Origin: Xylophilus ampelinus
GTDB lineage: Bacteria > Pseudomonadota > Gammaproteobacteria > Burkholderiales > Burkholderiaceae_C
Direction of reading: 5' to 3'
Assembly: GCF_901875635.1 (NCBI RefSeq)
Contig: NZ_CABFMN010000079.1
Span: 1 to 64,000 of the forward strand
DNA length: 64,000 nt
Shown: positions 1 to 8,758 of the stretch, piece by piece
Layout: every line of letters begins with the position of its first letter
Numbering within the stretch: position 1 is the stretch's first letter
The notes under the pieces: model-generated
Databases searched by the model: none
What the model was told of the DNA's origin: nothing
Seen by the model: the letters and a program-made list of their open reading frames with translations, nothing else
Program-made: the position numbers and the translations under genes

Positions 1-1686
1 GCCGAGCAGCAGGCCGCGCTGGACGCGCTGGCGGCCGGGCCTGGCCCCTTCCTGCTCTTCGGAAGCACCGGCAGCGGCAAGACCGAGGTCTACCTGCGCG
101 CCGTCGAGGCGCGCCTGGCGCGCGATCCGCAGGCCCAGGCGCTGGTGATGGTGCCGGAGATCAACCTCACACCGCAGCTGGAGGCGCGCTTCACCGCCCG
201 CTTCGCGCCGCGCTTCGGTGCCGGCGCGGTGGTGTCGATGCACAGCGGCATGACGCCGCCGCAGCGCCTGGCGAGCTGGCTGGCCGCCCACAGCGGCCAA
301 GCGCGCATCGTGCTGGGCACGCGCATGGCGGTCTTCGCCTCGCTGCCGCGGCTGGCGCTGATCGTGGTCGACGAGGAACACGACCCCAGTTACAAGCAGC
401 AGGAAGGCGCGCGCTACTCGGCGCGCGACCTGGCGGTGTGGCGCGCGCGGCGCGAGGGCGCACAGGTGCTGCTCGGCTCGGCCACGCCCTCGCTCGAGAG
501 CTGGCACCAAAGCCGGCCACCGGGGCCCGACGAACCGGGCGGCCGCTACCAGCGCCTGGCGATGCCCTCGCGCGTGGGCGAAGGTGCGCTGCCTCGGGTG
601 CGGCTGGTCGACATGAATCTTCAGCCGCCGAAGACCGTGCTGTCGTCGGCGCTGCTCGAGGCGCTGGGCCAGCGCGTCGCGCGCGGCGAGCAGAGCATGG
701 TCTTCCTCAACCGGCGCGGCTACGCGCCGGTGCTGGCCTGCGGCGACTGCGACTGGAAGAGCGAGTGCCCCCACTGCAGTGCCTACCGCGTGTTCCACAA
801 GATCGACCGCACGCTGCGCTGCCACCACTGCGGCTTCACCGAGCGCGTGCCGCGTGCATGCCCGTCCTGCGGCAACCCCGACATCGCGCCGGTGGGCCGC
901 GGCACCGAACGGCTGGAGGAACAGCTTGCGCAGCTGCTCGCACCGGTGACGCGGCCCGACGGCGGTCCGGTGCGCATCGCGCGCATCGACGCCGACAGCA
1001 CGCGGCACGAGGGCGCGCTCGAGCAACAGCTGGCGCAGGTGCACGGCGGCGAGGTCGACGTGCTGGTGGGCACGCAGATGATCGCCAAGGGGCACGACTT
1101 CCGACGCATCACGCTGGTGGCGGCGGTGAACCCGGACGGCGCGCTGTTCTCCAGCGACTTCCGCGCGCCGGAGCGTCTGTTCAGCCTGCTCATGCAGTCG
1201 GCCGGACGCGCCGGCCGCGACGGCGCCTGGCTGCAGGCGCAGGGCAGCACGGCCGAAATGTGGATCCAGACCCACCACCCGCAGCACCCGCTGTTCACCG
1301 CGCTGCGCCGGCACGACTACGCCAGCTTCGCGCAGCAGCAGCTCGAGGAGCGGCGCATGGCGGCCATGCCGCCCTTCGCCTTCCAGGCACTGCTGCGTGC
1401 CGACGCCCGCACGCAGGAGGCGGCGCAGGCCTTCCTGCACGCGGCGAGCGCGGCTGCCGATGCATTGCCCGATGCGGGCGCCGTCACGCGCTACCCCCCG
1501 GTGCCACTGGCGATCCAGCGCGTGGCGAACGTGGAAAGGGCACAGATGCTGGTCGAGAGCGGCTCCCGCGCCGCATTGCAGCGGCTGCTCGCGGCCTGGC
1601 AGCCGCTGCTGCACGGGCTGCGTCGCACGCCCGAGGGCAAGGGCGTGATCCGCTGGCTGGTCGACGTGGACCCGCAGGCGATCTGA
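1..1686 (+). CDS. priA: Primosomal protein N' (PriA helicase), 5' end outside the window
   Basis: PriA is the 3'-5' DNA helicase that reloads the replisome at stalled forks. The reading frame is open from base 1, so the N-terminal DNA-binding part is missing. The Walker A motif GSTGSGKT lies near base 63 and the Walker B/DEAH-like box VVDEEHD near base 366. The two zinc-binding clusters are clear (CGDCDWKSECPHC, then CHHCGF and CPSCGNPD). The helicase motifs GRGTERLEEQL and QMIAKGHDF follow, and SAGRAGRDG is motif VI. The protein ends in VIRWLVDVDP, a normal PriA terminus, so the 3' end is intact. This gene is ordinary chromosome. Confidence 0.96.
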   Translation, partial: AEQQAALDALAAGPGPFLLFGSTGSGKTEVYLRAVEARLARDPQAQALVMVPEINLTPQLEARFTARFAPRFGAGAVVSMHSGMTPPQRLASWLAAHSGQARIVLGTRMAVFASLPRLALIVVDEEHDPSYKQQEGARYSARDLAVWRARREGAQVLLGSATPSLESWHQSRPPGPDEPGGRYQRLAMPSRVGEGALPRVRLVDMNLQPPKTVLSSALLEALGQRVARGEQSMVFLNRRGYAPVLACGDCDWKSECPHCSAYRVFHKIDRTLRCHHCGFTERVPRACPSCGNPDIAPVGRGTERLEEQLAQLLAPVTRPDGGPVRIARIDADSTRHEGALEQQLAQVHGGEVDVLVGTQMIAKGHDFRRITLVAAVNPDGALFSSDFRAPERLFSLLMQSAGRAGRDGAWLQAQGSTAEMWIQTHHPQHPLFTALRRHDYASFAQQQLEERRMAAMPPFAFQALLRADARTQEAAQAFLHAASAAADALPDAGAVTRYPPVPLAIQRVANVERAQMLVESGSRAALQRLLAAWQPLLHGLRRTPEGKGVIRWLVDVDPQAI

Positions 1687-1720
1687 GCCGCGGGCGTCGA
1701 GCGAAGAGGGGCGGTTCGGC

Positions 1721-1939
1721 TCAGCCCAGCGCGATGGGCTGCTTGGCCATCTGCACGTACTGCAGCGAGCCGCGTCGGCGCCGCGCCGCGCGGCGAGCGC
1801 GCCAGGCCGCCCACAGCGCGGCTGCGGCCAGCGCCGCAAGCACCGCGGTGCCCATCCACCCACCGGCGCCGGCACGCCACATCAATGCGCCCGTCATCCC
1901 CACGGCGCACCAGAGAACGAGATGGATCAGCGCAGCCAT
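1721..1939 (-). CDS. Small two-helix membrane protein, function unknown
   Basis: A 72-residue protein starting MAALIHLVLWCAVG. Its two hydrophobic stretches (about residues 4-22 and 29-46) look like transmembrane helices, and they are followed by an arginine-rich cytoplasmic tail. The start at 1939 is chosen because GGAGG sits five bases upstream on the minus strand; an upstream in-frame start at 2014 has no such site. It is convergent with priA, with only about 35 bases between the stops. I do not recognise a family. Confidence 0.6.
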   Translation of the reverse strand: MAALIHLVLWCAVGMTGALMWRAGAGGWMGTAVLAALAAAALWAAWRARRAARRRRGSLQYVQMAKQPIALG

Positions 1940-2093
1940 CGAAGCCTCCAGAACGAAAACCGTCGCGGCTCCCCCATGGGCAGGGGACGGCGACGCACGA
2001 AGTAACACTATCACTCTATTGCGGACAGTGATCGGTAGGAAATACGCTCAACAATGGTCATCGCCCCCGTGGGCGACTAGCTGGAGGTCGGCC

Positions 2094-2717
2094 GTGGTCA
2101 AGACGATGGTGGTGTGGGGACTGTTCGTCGCGGGCATCGCCGCGATGCCCGCGCAGGCGGCCGAACTGGAGGTCGAGGGCACGCGGCTGCACGTCACCGG
2201 CACCCTCGACGGCGAAAGCGCCGCCGCCTTCGCCGAGCAGCTGGCCGGCGGCCAGGTGCGCACCGTCGTCTTCGAGGATTCGACCGGTGGGTCCTTCGAC
2301 GTGGCCGAAGGCTACGCCCAGGCCATCCGCCGCGCGGGCGCGAGCACCGAGGTGCGGGGCATGTGCCACGACGCCTGCGCGTACGCCTTCCTCGCGGGCA
2401 AGGAACACCGCTTCGGCCGTGGCCTGCACGTCAACAGCCTGCTGGTGCCGCTGCGCACCCGCACCACGGCGGCCGACATCGAGAAGACGCTGGTCGAGTT
2501 CAGCACCCCGCCCGCCGTGCCGGCGGCCGGCAATGCCACCCCGCCGGCGCGCGAGCCCTGGCTGCCTGCGCAGGGCCTGCTCTTCACCGCCACGCCGACG
2601 CTGTTCGGCCGCATCTACAACAGCTACTGGTGCGACGGCACGCAGGGCCGCGATCCGTCGAAGTGCGCCCTGCTCAGCGATGCCGACCCGTACAAGCTGG
2701 GCGTGCTGACGCCCTGA
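2094..2717 (+). CDS. Periplasmic ClpP-fold-like protein (COG3904-like)
   Basis: A 207-residue secreted protein. The GTG at 2094 is preferred because GGAGG lies six bases upstream; an ATG four codons later is the alternative. The N-terminus is a typical signal peptide ending near MPAQAA. The mature part contains STGGSFDVAEGYAQAIR and GMCHDACAYAFLAG, which resemble the glycine-rich and serine/cysteine segments of the ClpP/crotonase-fold periplasmic proteins in COG3904. The C-terminal half carries a further pair of cysteines (YWCDGT, SKCALL), so disulfide bonding in the periplasm is plausible. The activity is unknown and the fold assignment is an inference from motif appearance. Confidence 0.65.
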   Translation: MVKTMVVWGLFVAGIAAMPAQAAELEVEGTRLHVTGTLDGESAAAFAEQLAGGQVRTVVFEDSTGGSFDVAEGYAQAIRRAGASTEVRGMCHDACAYAFLAGKEHRFGRGLHVNSLLVPLRTRTTAADIEKTLVEFSTPPAVPAAGNATPPAREPWLPAQGLLFTATPTLFGRIYNSYWCDGTQGRDPSKCALLSDADPYKLGVLTP

Positions 2718-2732
2718 GCGGCTCAAGCATCG

Positions 2733-2788
2733 AATCGGGCTGCAGCGCCCGTGGGATGAGCGCCAACAGCTATGGAAACGATAGCAAT
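2733..2788 (+). repeat. Dispersed palindromic repeat, copy 1
   Basis: This element follows the stop of the periplasmic protein gene. It shares its layout with 3927-3983 and, in reverse, with 6217-6272: GGCTGCAGCGCCC, then GCGC, then AGCTATG and AGCAAT. I recall such elements as scattered through Comamonadaceae genomes. Here it lies between convergent genes and could form a hairpin. Confidence 0.55.
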
Positions 2789-2805
2789 CCGGAGCAGTCA
2801 GCCCC

Positions 2806-3792
2806 TCAGCGCACCCAGCCCACCGCGAGCGGAAAGCTGAAGAAGGCCGCCACCGTGGTCCACAGGATGATGCGGGCGATGCGCCCGTTGTCGGCGCCGT
2901 AGCGCTCGGCCAGCATCGAGACATTGCTCGCGCTCGACAGCGCGGCGACCAGCACCAGGGCCGCCATGGCCGGCGCCGACAGTGGCAGGCCCGCAGCCCG
3001 CACCGCCCAGCACAGGCCCGCCACCAGCAGCGGGTGCAGCAGCAGCTTGACGGCCACCACCGGCAGCACGTCGTGCAGCGCCGCCCGGTACGAGGGCCGC
3101 ACCCCACCGGCCTGAGCAAGCAGCGCCGAGCGCGCCAGCACCGCACCGATGGTGAAGAGCGCCGCCGGCGAGGCGGCCTCGGCCAGCATGGCCACCGTCT
3201 TGTCGATCGGCCCCGGCAGGCGCCACTGCAGCGCCGAGGCCAGTGCACCCAGCAGGATCGACCACGGCATCGGGTTGCGCAGGATGCCGGCCAGCGCCTT
3301 GCGCACCGCCTGGGCGGCGGCGCGCTCGCCGGCTGCGCCGGTGCCGACATCGAGGCGCGACAGCGCGATGCACAGCGAGGAGGTGACCACCATGTCGAAG
3401 GCAACGGTGATGATCACCGGCCCCGCGGCGGAGGGGCCGAGCAGGGCCGCCAGCAGCGGCACGCCCATGAAACCGGTGTTCGGGAAGGCCGCCACCAGCG
3501 CGCCGAAGGCGGCGTCGTTCCAGCTCAGCCCGCCGCGCCGCGCCAGCCACACCGCCAGGCCGACGACGACGAAGGCCGCCACACCCCACACCAGCGCCAC
3601 GGGGCCGTCGAGCAACTGCGCGATCGGCGTGTTGGCGCCAAAGCGGTACAGCATGCACGGCAGCGCGAAGTACAGGACGAAGCTGTTGAGGCCCGGGATC
3701 GCCTCCAGCGGCAGGATGCGCCCGCGCGCCGCAGCGTAACCGGCCGCGATCAGCGCGAAGAAGGGAAAGGTGACGAGGAAGATGGCGAGCAC
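2806..3792 (-). CDS. AEC-family (auxin efflux carrier) transporter
   Basis: A 328-residue inner-membrane permease with about ten hydrophobic helices in two halves. Family-typical segments are LNSFVLYFALPCMLYRF near residue 35, the asparagine/glycine-rich FPNTGFMGVPLLAALLG near residue 105, and SSASNVSMLAERYGA near residue 290. AEC proteins export small organic anions such as malonate or malate, but the substrate cannot be read from the sequence. The start is GTG at 3792, directly before LAIFLVTFPFF. It is convergent with the upstream periplasmic protein gene and appears monocistronic. Confidence 0.88.
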   Translation of the reverse strand: MLAIFLVTFPFFALIAAGYAAARGRILPLEAIPGLNSFVLYFALPCMLYRFGANTPIAQLLDGPVALVWGVAAFVVVGLAVWLARRGGLSWNDAAFGALVAAFPNTGFMGVPLLAALLGPSAAGPVIITVAFDMVVTSSLCIALSRLDVGTGAAGERAAAQAVRKALAGILRNPMPWSILLGALASALQWRLPGPIDKTVAMLAEAASPAALFTIGAVLARSALLAQAGGVRPSYRAALHDVLPVVAVKLLLHPLLVAGLCWAVRAAGLPLSAPAMAALVLVAALSSASNVSMLAERYGADNGRIARIILWTTVAAFFSFPLAVGWVR

Positions 3793-3832
3793 GGCGCGGG
3801 CGATTGTGCCCGGCGCGCGCGAACTGCCCCAC

Positions 3833-3890
3833 CGTTCGGGCTGCGCCTGTCGACACCTTGCGCGACGCTTCGACGGGCTCAGCGCGAACG
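3833..3890. repeat. Imperfect 21-bp inverted repeat of the GTTCG...CGAAC type
   Basis: The arms at 3833-3853 and 3870-3890 match at 18 of 21 positions and are separated by 16 bases. The right arm, TCGACGGGCTCAGCGCGAAC, is close to a palindromic repeat I recall as common in Comamonadaceae and other proteobacteria. It lies upstream of the AEC transporter gene and may act as a hairpin or a terminator. The 3793-4123 stretch otherwise holds only the next repeat and the rep leader. Confidence 0.6.
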
Positions 3891-3926
3891 GATTCGGGGC
3901 CAGCCGCGGGGACTTCCTTCAACACC

Positions 3927-3983
3927 AAAACGGCCTGCAGCGCCCGCCCTGCCTGCGCGATCAGCTATGAATTCAGGAGCAAT
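3927..3983 (+). repeat. Dispersed palindromic repeat, copy 2
   Basis: Same layout as 2733-2788: AAAACGGCCTGCAGCGCCC, a short centre with GCGC, then AGCTATGAATTCAGGAGCAAT. It lies between the divergent AEC transporter gene and rep, about 140 bases before the rep start. Confidence 0.55.
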
Positions 3984-4123
3984 CGATCCCGCGAAGCGGC
4001 CGCCTTGCCAGCGCCGCACGCCCACCCCGCATCGCGGAAAGCGCCTTCCGTATGATTCGGCGCTTCGCCTTTCGCGGCCTGCGCCGCCCGGCCCCTCGCG
4101 CCGCCCGCCCACGCTCCCGCCCC

Positions 4124-6205
4124 ATGTCCGGTCTCAACCTCGCCCAGCAGGATGCCGTCAATTACCTGCATGGCCCCTGCCTCGTGCTCGCGGGCGCGGG
4201 CTCGGGCAAGACGCGCGTCATCACGCACAAGATCGCGCGGCTGATCCAGACCGGGCTGGAGCCCAAACGCATTGCGGCCATCACCTTCACGAACAAGGCG
4301 GCGGCCGAGATGCGCGAGCGGGCCAAGGGCCTGATCGGCCGTGACGCCAGGCACGTGATCGTCTGCACCTTCCACGCGCTGGGGGTGCGCATGATGCGCG
4401 AGGACGGCGGCGTGCTGGGCCTCAAGCCCCAGTTCAGCATCCTCGATGCCGACGATGTGACCAAGATCCTGAAGGACGCCGGCGGCACCACCGACGCGGC
4501 CACCGCCCGCACCTGGCAGTGGACGATCAGCAAGTGGAAGAACATGGGGCTGAATGCCGCCGAGGCCGAGGCGCAGGCGCAGGACGACAACGAGCGCGTC
4601 ACCGCCCGCATCATGGCGCGCTACGAGGAACGCCTGGTGGCCTACCAGAGCGTGGACTTCGACGACCTGATCGGCATGCCGCTGGCGCTGCTGCAGAAGC
4701 ACCCCGAGGTGCGCGAGAAGTGGCAGAAGCAGCTGGGCCACATCCTGGTGGACGAGTACCAGGACACCAACGCCACGCAGTACGAGGTGCTCAAGGCGCT
4801 GGCCGGCACGCGCGGCAGCTTCACCGCGGTGGGCGACGACGACCAGTCCATCTACGGCTGGCGCGGCGCGACGCTGGACAACCTCAAGAAGCTGCCGATC
4901 GACTACCCGCAGCTCAAGGTCATCAAGCTGGAGCAGAACTACCGCTCCACCAGCGCCATCCTGCGCGCGGCCAACAACGTGATCGGGCCAAACCCCAAGC
5001 TCTTTCCCAAGACGCTGTTCAGCGAACTGGGCGAGGGCGAGCCGGTGCGCGTGGTCGACTGCGACAACGAGCAGCACGAGGCCGAACGCGCGGTGGCGCG
5101 CATCCTCGGCCTGCGCGAGACCTCGCAGCACAAGGAATGGCGCGACTTCGCCATCCTCTACCGCGCCAACCACCAGGCGCGCGTGTTCGAGCAAGCGCTG
5201 CGCCGGGCGCAGATTCCGTACAAGGTGTCGGGCGGCCAGAGCTTCTTCGACCGCGCCGAGATCAAGGACCTGTGCGGCTGGTTCCGCCTGTGGGTCAACA
5301 ACGACGACGACCCGGCCTTCCTGCGCGCCGTGACCACGCCCAAGCGCGGCATCGGCCACACCACGCTGCAGCAGCTGGGCGTGTTCGCCACCCAATACAA
5401 GCAGAGCCTGTTCGAGGCGCTGTTCTCCAATTCGCTGCCCAGCGCCGTCGGCAAGCGCGGCATCGAGGGGCTGCACGAGTTCGGCCGCTACATCAACGAC
5501 CTCGAATACCGCGCACGCCACACCAGGGGCGCCGAGGACGCGCGCGCGTTCCTCGACACCTGGCTCAAGGAAATCGGCTACGAGCAACACCTCTACGACG
5601 GCGAGGACAGCGAGCCAGCCGCGGCCGCGCGCTGGACCAACGTGATGGAGTTCTGCGACTGGATGGCACAGCGCTGCGGCGGCAAGATCGCCGACGCGAG
5701 CGGTGCCGACCCGACGACGGAGGAGCCCAAGAGCCTGCTGGAGGTGGCACAGACGATCTCGCTGCTCTCGACCATCAGCGAGCGCGAGCAGGACCAGAAC
5801 GTGCTCACGCTCTCGACGCTGCACGCCTCCAAGGGTCTGGAGTGGCCGCATGTGCTGCTGATCGGCGTGAACGAGGGGCTGCTGCCCTTCAAGCTCGACG
5901 ACGACGAGGGCCGGCAGGAAAAGGTCAACGAGAGCGTGGTCGAGCGCCTGCAGGAAGAGCGCCGCCTCATGTACGTGGGCATCACCCGCGCGCAGCGCAG
6001 CCTGGCCGTGAGCTGGACCAAGCGGCGCAAGAAGGGCCGCGAGATGTTGCAGGCGCTGCCCAGCCGCTTCATCGCCGAGATGGCGTTGGACAAGACCACC
6101 GCCCGCGAGGACCCGCGCGCCAAACTCAAGGCCTTGCGCGAGGAATTCGCGCGCAAGGCGCAGGCCAGCGCCGCAGCGGCCGCAGCAGCCGCCGGCACCC
6201 CATGA
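4124..6205 (+). CDS. rep: ATP-dependent DNA helicase Rep (UvrD/Rep, SF1)
   Basis: A 693-residue superfamily 1A 3'-5' helicase. Motifs in order are the Walker A AGAGSGKT (residues 23-30), FTNKAAAEM (motif Ia), LVDEYQDTN (Walker B), GDDDQSIYGWRGA (motif III), LEQNYRST (motif IV), LSTLHASKGLEW (motif V) and RLMYVGITRA (motif VI). The short MSGLNLAQQDAV start and the absence of a long C-terminal extension fit Rep (about 670 residues) rather than UvrD. The start at 4124 is preferred over an upstream ATG at 4052 because homology begins at MSGLN. Rep helps forks pass DNA-bound proteins. The stop overlaps the next start (ATGA). Confidence 0.94.
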   Translation: MSGLNLAQQDAVNYLHGPCLVLAGAGSGKTRVITHKIARLIQTGLEPKRIAAITFTNKAAAEMRERAKGLIGRDARHVIVCTFHALGVRMMREDGGVLGLKPQFSILDADDVTKILKDAGGTTDAATARTWQWTISKWKNMGLNAAEAEAQAQDDNERVTARIMARYEERLVAYQSVDFDDLIGMPLALLQKHPEVREKWQKQLGHILVDEYQDTNATQYEVLKALAGTRGSFTAVGDDDQSIYGWRGATLDNLKKLPIDYPQLKVIKLEQNYRSTSAILRAANNVIGPNPKLFPKTLFSELGEGEPVRVVDCDNEQHEAERAVARILGLRETSQHKEWRDFAILYRANHQARVFEQALRRAQIPYKVSGGQSFFDRAEIKDLCGWFRLWVNNDDDPAFLRAVTTPKRGIGHTTLQQLGVFATQYKQSLFEALFSNSLPSAVGKRGIEGLHEFGRYINDLEYRARHTRGAEDARAFLDTWLKEIGYEQHLYDGEDSEPAAAARWTNVMEFCDWMAQRCGGKIADASGADPTTEEPKSLLEVAQTISLLSTISEREQDQNVLTLSTLHASKGLEWPHVLLIGVNEGLLPFKLDDDEGRQEKVNESVVERLQEERRLMYVGITRAQRSLAVSWTKRRKKGREMLQALPSRFIAEMALDKTTAREDPRAKLKALREEFARKAQASAAAAAAAAGTP

Positions 6206-6666
6206 AGACACTTGTCGCTACATTTTTGATAGCTGCTTGCGCAGGCTGCGCGGGCGTTGCGGGCCAAAATGGCACCCAAGTCGCAAGGGGCGCTGCGCCT
6301 ACGCACAAGGGCGCTGACTGCGCACGCAACCCCTCGGCCCAGCCGGTGGAGACTCTCTATGGGCGCTGGCAGGTCCGCATCGACGGACAGCCCGGCGCCA
6401 CGGCGGAACTGGGCCCGCATCCTGAGTACGCGGGCGTGCGCGGTCGATTGAACCGCCCCGCCGGCGTGGCCCAGCTCGCGGGCGACATCGACGACGAGGG
6501 CACGCTCGCCCTCGACGAATCGGAGGACGGCCGTTCGATCAGCGCCACCTGGACGCTGGCGGTGCAGCCCGACTCCTGCGGCAAGGAGTTCAAAGGAACA
6601 TGGCAACACGCAGGCGACGAGGCCCAACGGCCCGTCGTGATGACCCGAATTTCGCCGGCGCCCTGA
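6202..6666 (+). CDS. Putative lipoprotein, function unknown
   Basis: A 154-residue protein whose start overlaps the rep stop (ATGA), so the two are probably translationally coupled. The N-terminus MKTLVATFLIAACAGC is a lipoprotein signal with a plausible lipobox at IAAC or CAGC. The mature part includes ETLYGRWQVRIDG and repeated GD/DEG turns, suggesting a small beta-rich domain. I recognise no family. Bases 6217-6272, which encode most of the signal peptide, match the dispersed repeat of this region in reverse. The 3' end overlaps the next gene by 67 bases. Confidence 0.7.
   Translation: MKTLVATFLIAACAGCAGVAGQNGTQVARGAAPTHKGADCARNPSAQPVETLYGRWQVRIDGQPGATAELGPHPEYAGVRGRLNRPAGVAQLAGDIDDEGTLALDESEDGRSISATWTLAVQPDSCGKEFKGTWQHAGDEAQRPVVMTRISPAP
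6217..6272 (-). repeat. Dispersed palindromic repeat, copy 3, inside a coding sequence
   Basis: Read on the minus strand this segment is CCATTTTGGCCCGCAACGCC, then GCGC, then AGCTATCAAAAATG. That is the same layout as the copies at 2733 and 3927. It lies inside the lipoprotein gene and supplies most of its signal peptide codons. Confidence 0.5.
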
Positions 6667-7856
6667 AGGGGCGTCTCTCTTCTTCTTCGCAGCCCTGGAC
6701 CCTGGCCGCTGCAGCGGCTCTGTGCGCCGCCGGTGCGCAAGCGCAGACTGCGCCCTCGGGCGAGCCCGCCAGCCCACTGGCCGATGCGCAGCTCACCTGG
6801 CAGCAATGCACGCGGCTGGGCGCCGACAAGGACGCGCGCCTGGCCTGCTTCGACCGCTGGGCGCAGCAGCAATCGCTGCCCGCCGCCGCCGTGCCTGCGG
6901 CGCCCGCCGCACTGGCCAGCGCACAGCCGCAGGGCGCACCTGCGGCCAACCAGCCGGTCGATGCGAACGTGCCTGCAACGCGCGTGGTGACGGTCGACGA
7001 CGAAGGCTGTCGCAACCGCCAGTACTCCACGCTGTCGCGCTTCTGGGAACTGGAGAACGGCACCGACTGCGGCACCTTCACCTTCCGCGGCTACCGGCCG
7101 CTGAACCTGTCCGTGACGACTGCCAGCCACAAGCCCGAGACGCCGACCTCCCCCTCGCCCGGCCACACGGGCGAGCCGGTGAACTACCAGGCCAACGAGA
7201 TGCGCATCGGCCTGTCGGTGCGGACCAAGCTGGCGCAGGGCATGCTGACGCAAGGCGACCCGGTGAAGAAGGATTCGCTGTGGTTCGCGTACTCGCAGCA
7301 GTCGACCTGGCAGCTCTTCAACGGCGACATCTCGCGGCCCTTCCGGACGACGGACCACGAGCCGGAGCTGATGTACGTCTACCCCACCGACGTGAAGCTG
7401 CCAGGCGGCTGGCGCTGGCGTTACGCAGGTCTGGGCATCGTGCACCAGTCGAACGGGCAGAGCCTGCCGCTGTCGCGCAGCTGGAACCGCGTGTACCTGA
7501 TGGGCGGCATGGAGCTGGACAACCAGTTCGCCATCACCGCCAAGATCTGGAAGCGCATCCACGAGAGCGCGGCCGACGACGACAACCCTGACATCACCAA
7601 CTACCTCGGCCACAGCGAGATCACCGGCAGTTGGTACGTGAACAAGGACAACACGCTGGCCGCGACCGTGCGCGGCGCCATCGGCGGCACCGGGCGCGGA
7701 TCGGTCAAGCTGGAATGGATGCGCGCCATCGGCGACCCGGCCAAGAGCAACCTGCGCTTTCACACGCAGCTCTTCCATGGCTATGGCGACACTCTGGTCG
7801 ACTACAACCGCAAGCGCACGGTGTTCAGTGTGGGGGTGAGCCTGGTGGACTTCTGA
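6600..7856 (+). CDS. pldA: Outer-membrane phospholipase A (OmpLA)
   Basis: A 418-residue outer-membrane beta-barrel enzyme that hydrolyses phospholipids and is usually active as a calcium-dependent dimer. The catalytic signature GIVHQSNGQ gives His282 and Ser284, and Asn296 in SRSWNRVYL completes the triad with the same spacing as E. coli His142/Ser144/Asn156. The C-terminal strands (HGYGDTLVDYNRKRT, FSVGVSLVDF) match the family and end in phenylalanine, as barrels do. The N-terminal 140 residues carry a signal region (LAAAAALCAAGAQAQ) and an alanine/proline-rich linker. The ATG at 6600 lies inside the lipoprotein gene; a later non-ATG start is possible. A strong terminator follows. Confidence 0.9.
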   Translation: MATRRRRGPTARRDDPNFAGALKGRLSSSSQPWTLAAAAALCAAGAQAQTAPSGEPASPLADAQLTWQQCTRLGADKDARLACFDRWAQQQSLPAAAVPAAPAALASAQPQGAPAANQPVDANVPATRVVTVDDEGCRNRQYSTLSRFWELENGTDCGTFTFRGYRPLNLSVTTASHKPETPTSPSPGHTGEPVNYQANEMRIGLSVRTKLAQGMLTQGDPVKKDSLWFAYSQQSTWQLFNGDISRPFRTTDHEPELMYVYPTDVKLPGGWRWRYAGLGIVHQSNGQSLPLSRSWNRVYLMGGMELDNQFAITAKIWKRIHESAADDDNPDITNYLGHSEITGSWYVNKDNTLAATVRGAIGGTGRGSVKLEWMRAIGDPAKSNLRFHTQLFHGYGDTLVDYNRKRTVFSVGVSLVDF

Positions 7857-7921
7857 GTCCGGCGCGCACGCGGGCCACGGCCTGCGTGCTTCGCCTCTTC
7901 GCCTCCACGGCGCAAAGAGAA

Positions 7922-7962
7922 AAGGCCCTTGATCCGGTGACGAATCAAGGGCCTTGCTGTTT
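7922..7962 (+). terminator. Rho-independent terminator after pldA
   Basis: A perfect 12-bp stem (AAGGCCCTTGAT / ATCAAGGGCCTT) with a 10-base loop is followed by GCTGTTT. It ends the rep-lipoprotein-pldA transcript and may also work in the opposite direction. Confidence 0.85.
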
Positions 7963-8027
7963 GGTGGTGCAGTTCAGGTGCAGTCGCAACCACCCTCAGG
8001 GAAGCCTGCGGCGAACCTACGGCTGAC

Positions 8028-8065
8028 GAGCGGTTAAGCGGTCGAACGGTCGAACGGTTGAGCGG
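8028..8065. repeat. Short direct-repeat cluster (CGGTCGAA units)
   Basis: The stretch reads GAGCGGTTAAG, CGGTCGAA, CGGTCGAA, CGGTTGAGCGG: four tandem variants of an 8-9-base unit. It lies just upstream of the aldo/keto reductase remnant and looks like local slippage. No function is evident. Confidence 0.5.
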
Positions 8066-8075
8066 CAGCAGTGCC

Positions 8076-8315
8076 ACCGGTTTTTGGGTCATGTCACAGG
8101 AAGCCGCAGCCAAGCGCATTGTCGACGTTGCGTTCGACGGCGGCATCAACTTCTTCGATACCGCCGACGTCTACTCGCACGGCCAGTCGGTCGGCAAGGC
8201 GCTCAAGGGCAAACGGCACGAAGTGGTGGTCACCACCAAGGTGCGTGGGCGTATGAGCCGCGAGATTAACGACGTGGGCCTGAGCAGCCATCTCATCCTG
8301 CAAAGTGCGGACGCC
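8076..8315 (+). pseudogene. Aldo/keto reductase fragment
   Basis: About 80 codons match the N-terminal third of aldo/keto reductases: RIVDVAFDGGINFFDTADVYS holds the conserved catalytic Asp/Tyr region, followed by GKALKGKRHEVVVTTKVRGRM and NDVGLSSHLILQS. The Tyr-proximal loop is shortened (normally YS-GxSEEILGKAL, here YSHGQSVGKAL). Homology stops abruptly after ILQSADA and there is no barrel beyond. It is a decayed remnant without the NADPH-binding part. Confidence 0.7.
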
Positions 8316-8758
8316 ATCCCGTGCGCGCGGGATCATGCCTGAGTCGCGCCGCCGGGGAGAGGGGCGTTGACCGTGACACCGCTCCTTTAGAGAGATTCCC
8401 AGATCGCCGCTTCAGATTCCAGTGCCGCATTGGGCGGGCCGCCCCACCGGCTCCACCCAAAGCTGGTGAATTGGCGCAGCTCCTGCTGCGCAGGCGGTCT
8501 CGACGTCTGATGAGCGACCGCCCGACAAAAGGCGGCAGGAGTGGCGGGGATGACGAGAGTTTCTCTCGAAAGACTCCATGCGGGTTTCGAAGATGTAGGT
8601 GTGAGGCGGAGAGCGCCCAGCCCAACCGCCCTTCCCAACGGGTACTCCGCTTGGGTTTCGAGGAATCCGGGGTATCGTAATGGTTTACAGCCCATCGAAT
8701 CCTTCCTATACTTCGGCGGCGACCTCCCTACTACCGCGAACGAAGGAGACCAATTATC
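8316..8758. other. Non-coding stretch before the Bug receptor gene
   Basis: No convincing gene is seen. Short open frames on both strands have unrecognisable, arginine/proline-rich translations without good ribosome sites. The final 30 bases carry the AAGGAG ribosome-binding site of the gene at 8759. The stretch is probably a scar of the decay that left the aldo/keto reductase fragment. Confidence 0.5.

Noticed and set aside
438..2717. 759-codon plus-strand frame spanning priA and the periplasmic protein gene
   Set aside because: The first part is priA out of frame; only the segment from 2094 has a ribosome site, a signal peptide and sensible sequence.
3965..6211. 748-codon minus-strand open frame
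   Set aside because: Entirely antisense to the conserved rep helicase gene; a GC-driven shadow.
8293..8625. Minus-strand frame of 110 codons
   Set aside because: No ribosome site and no recognisable sequence in a region of decay.
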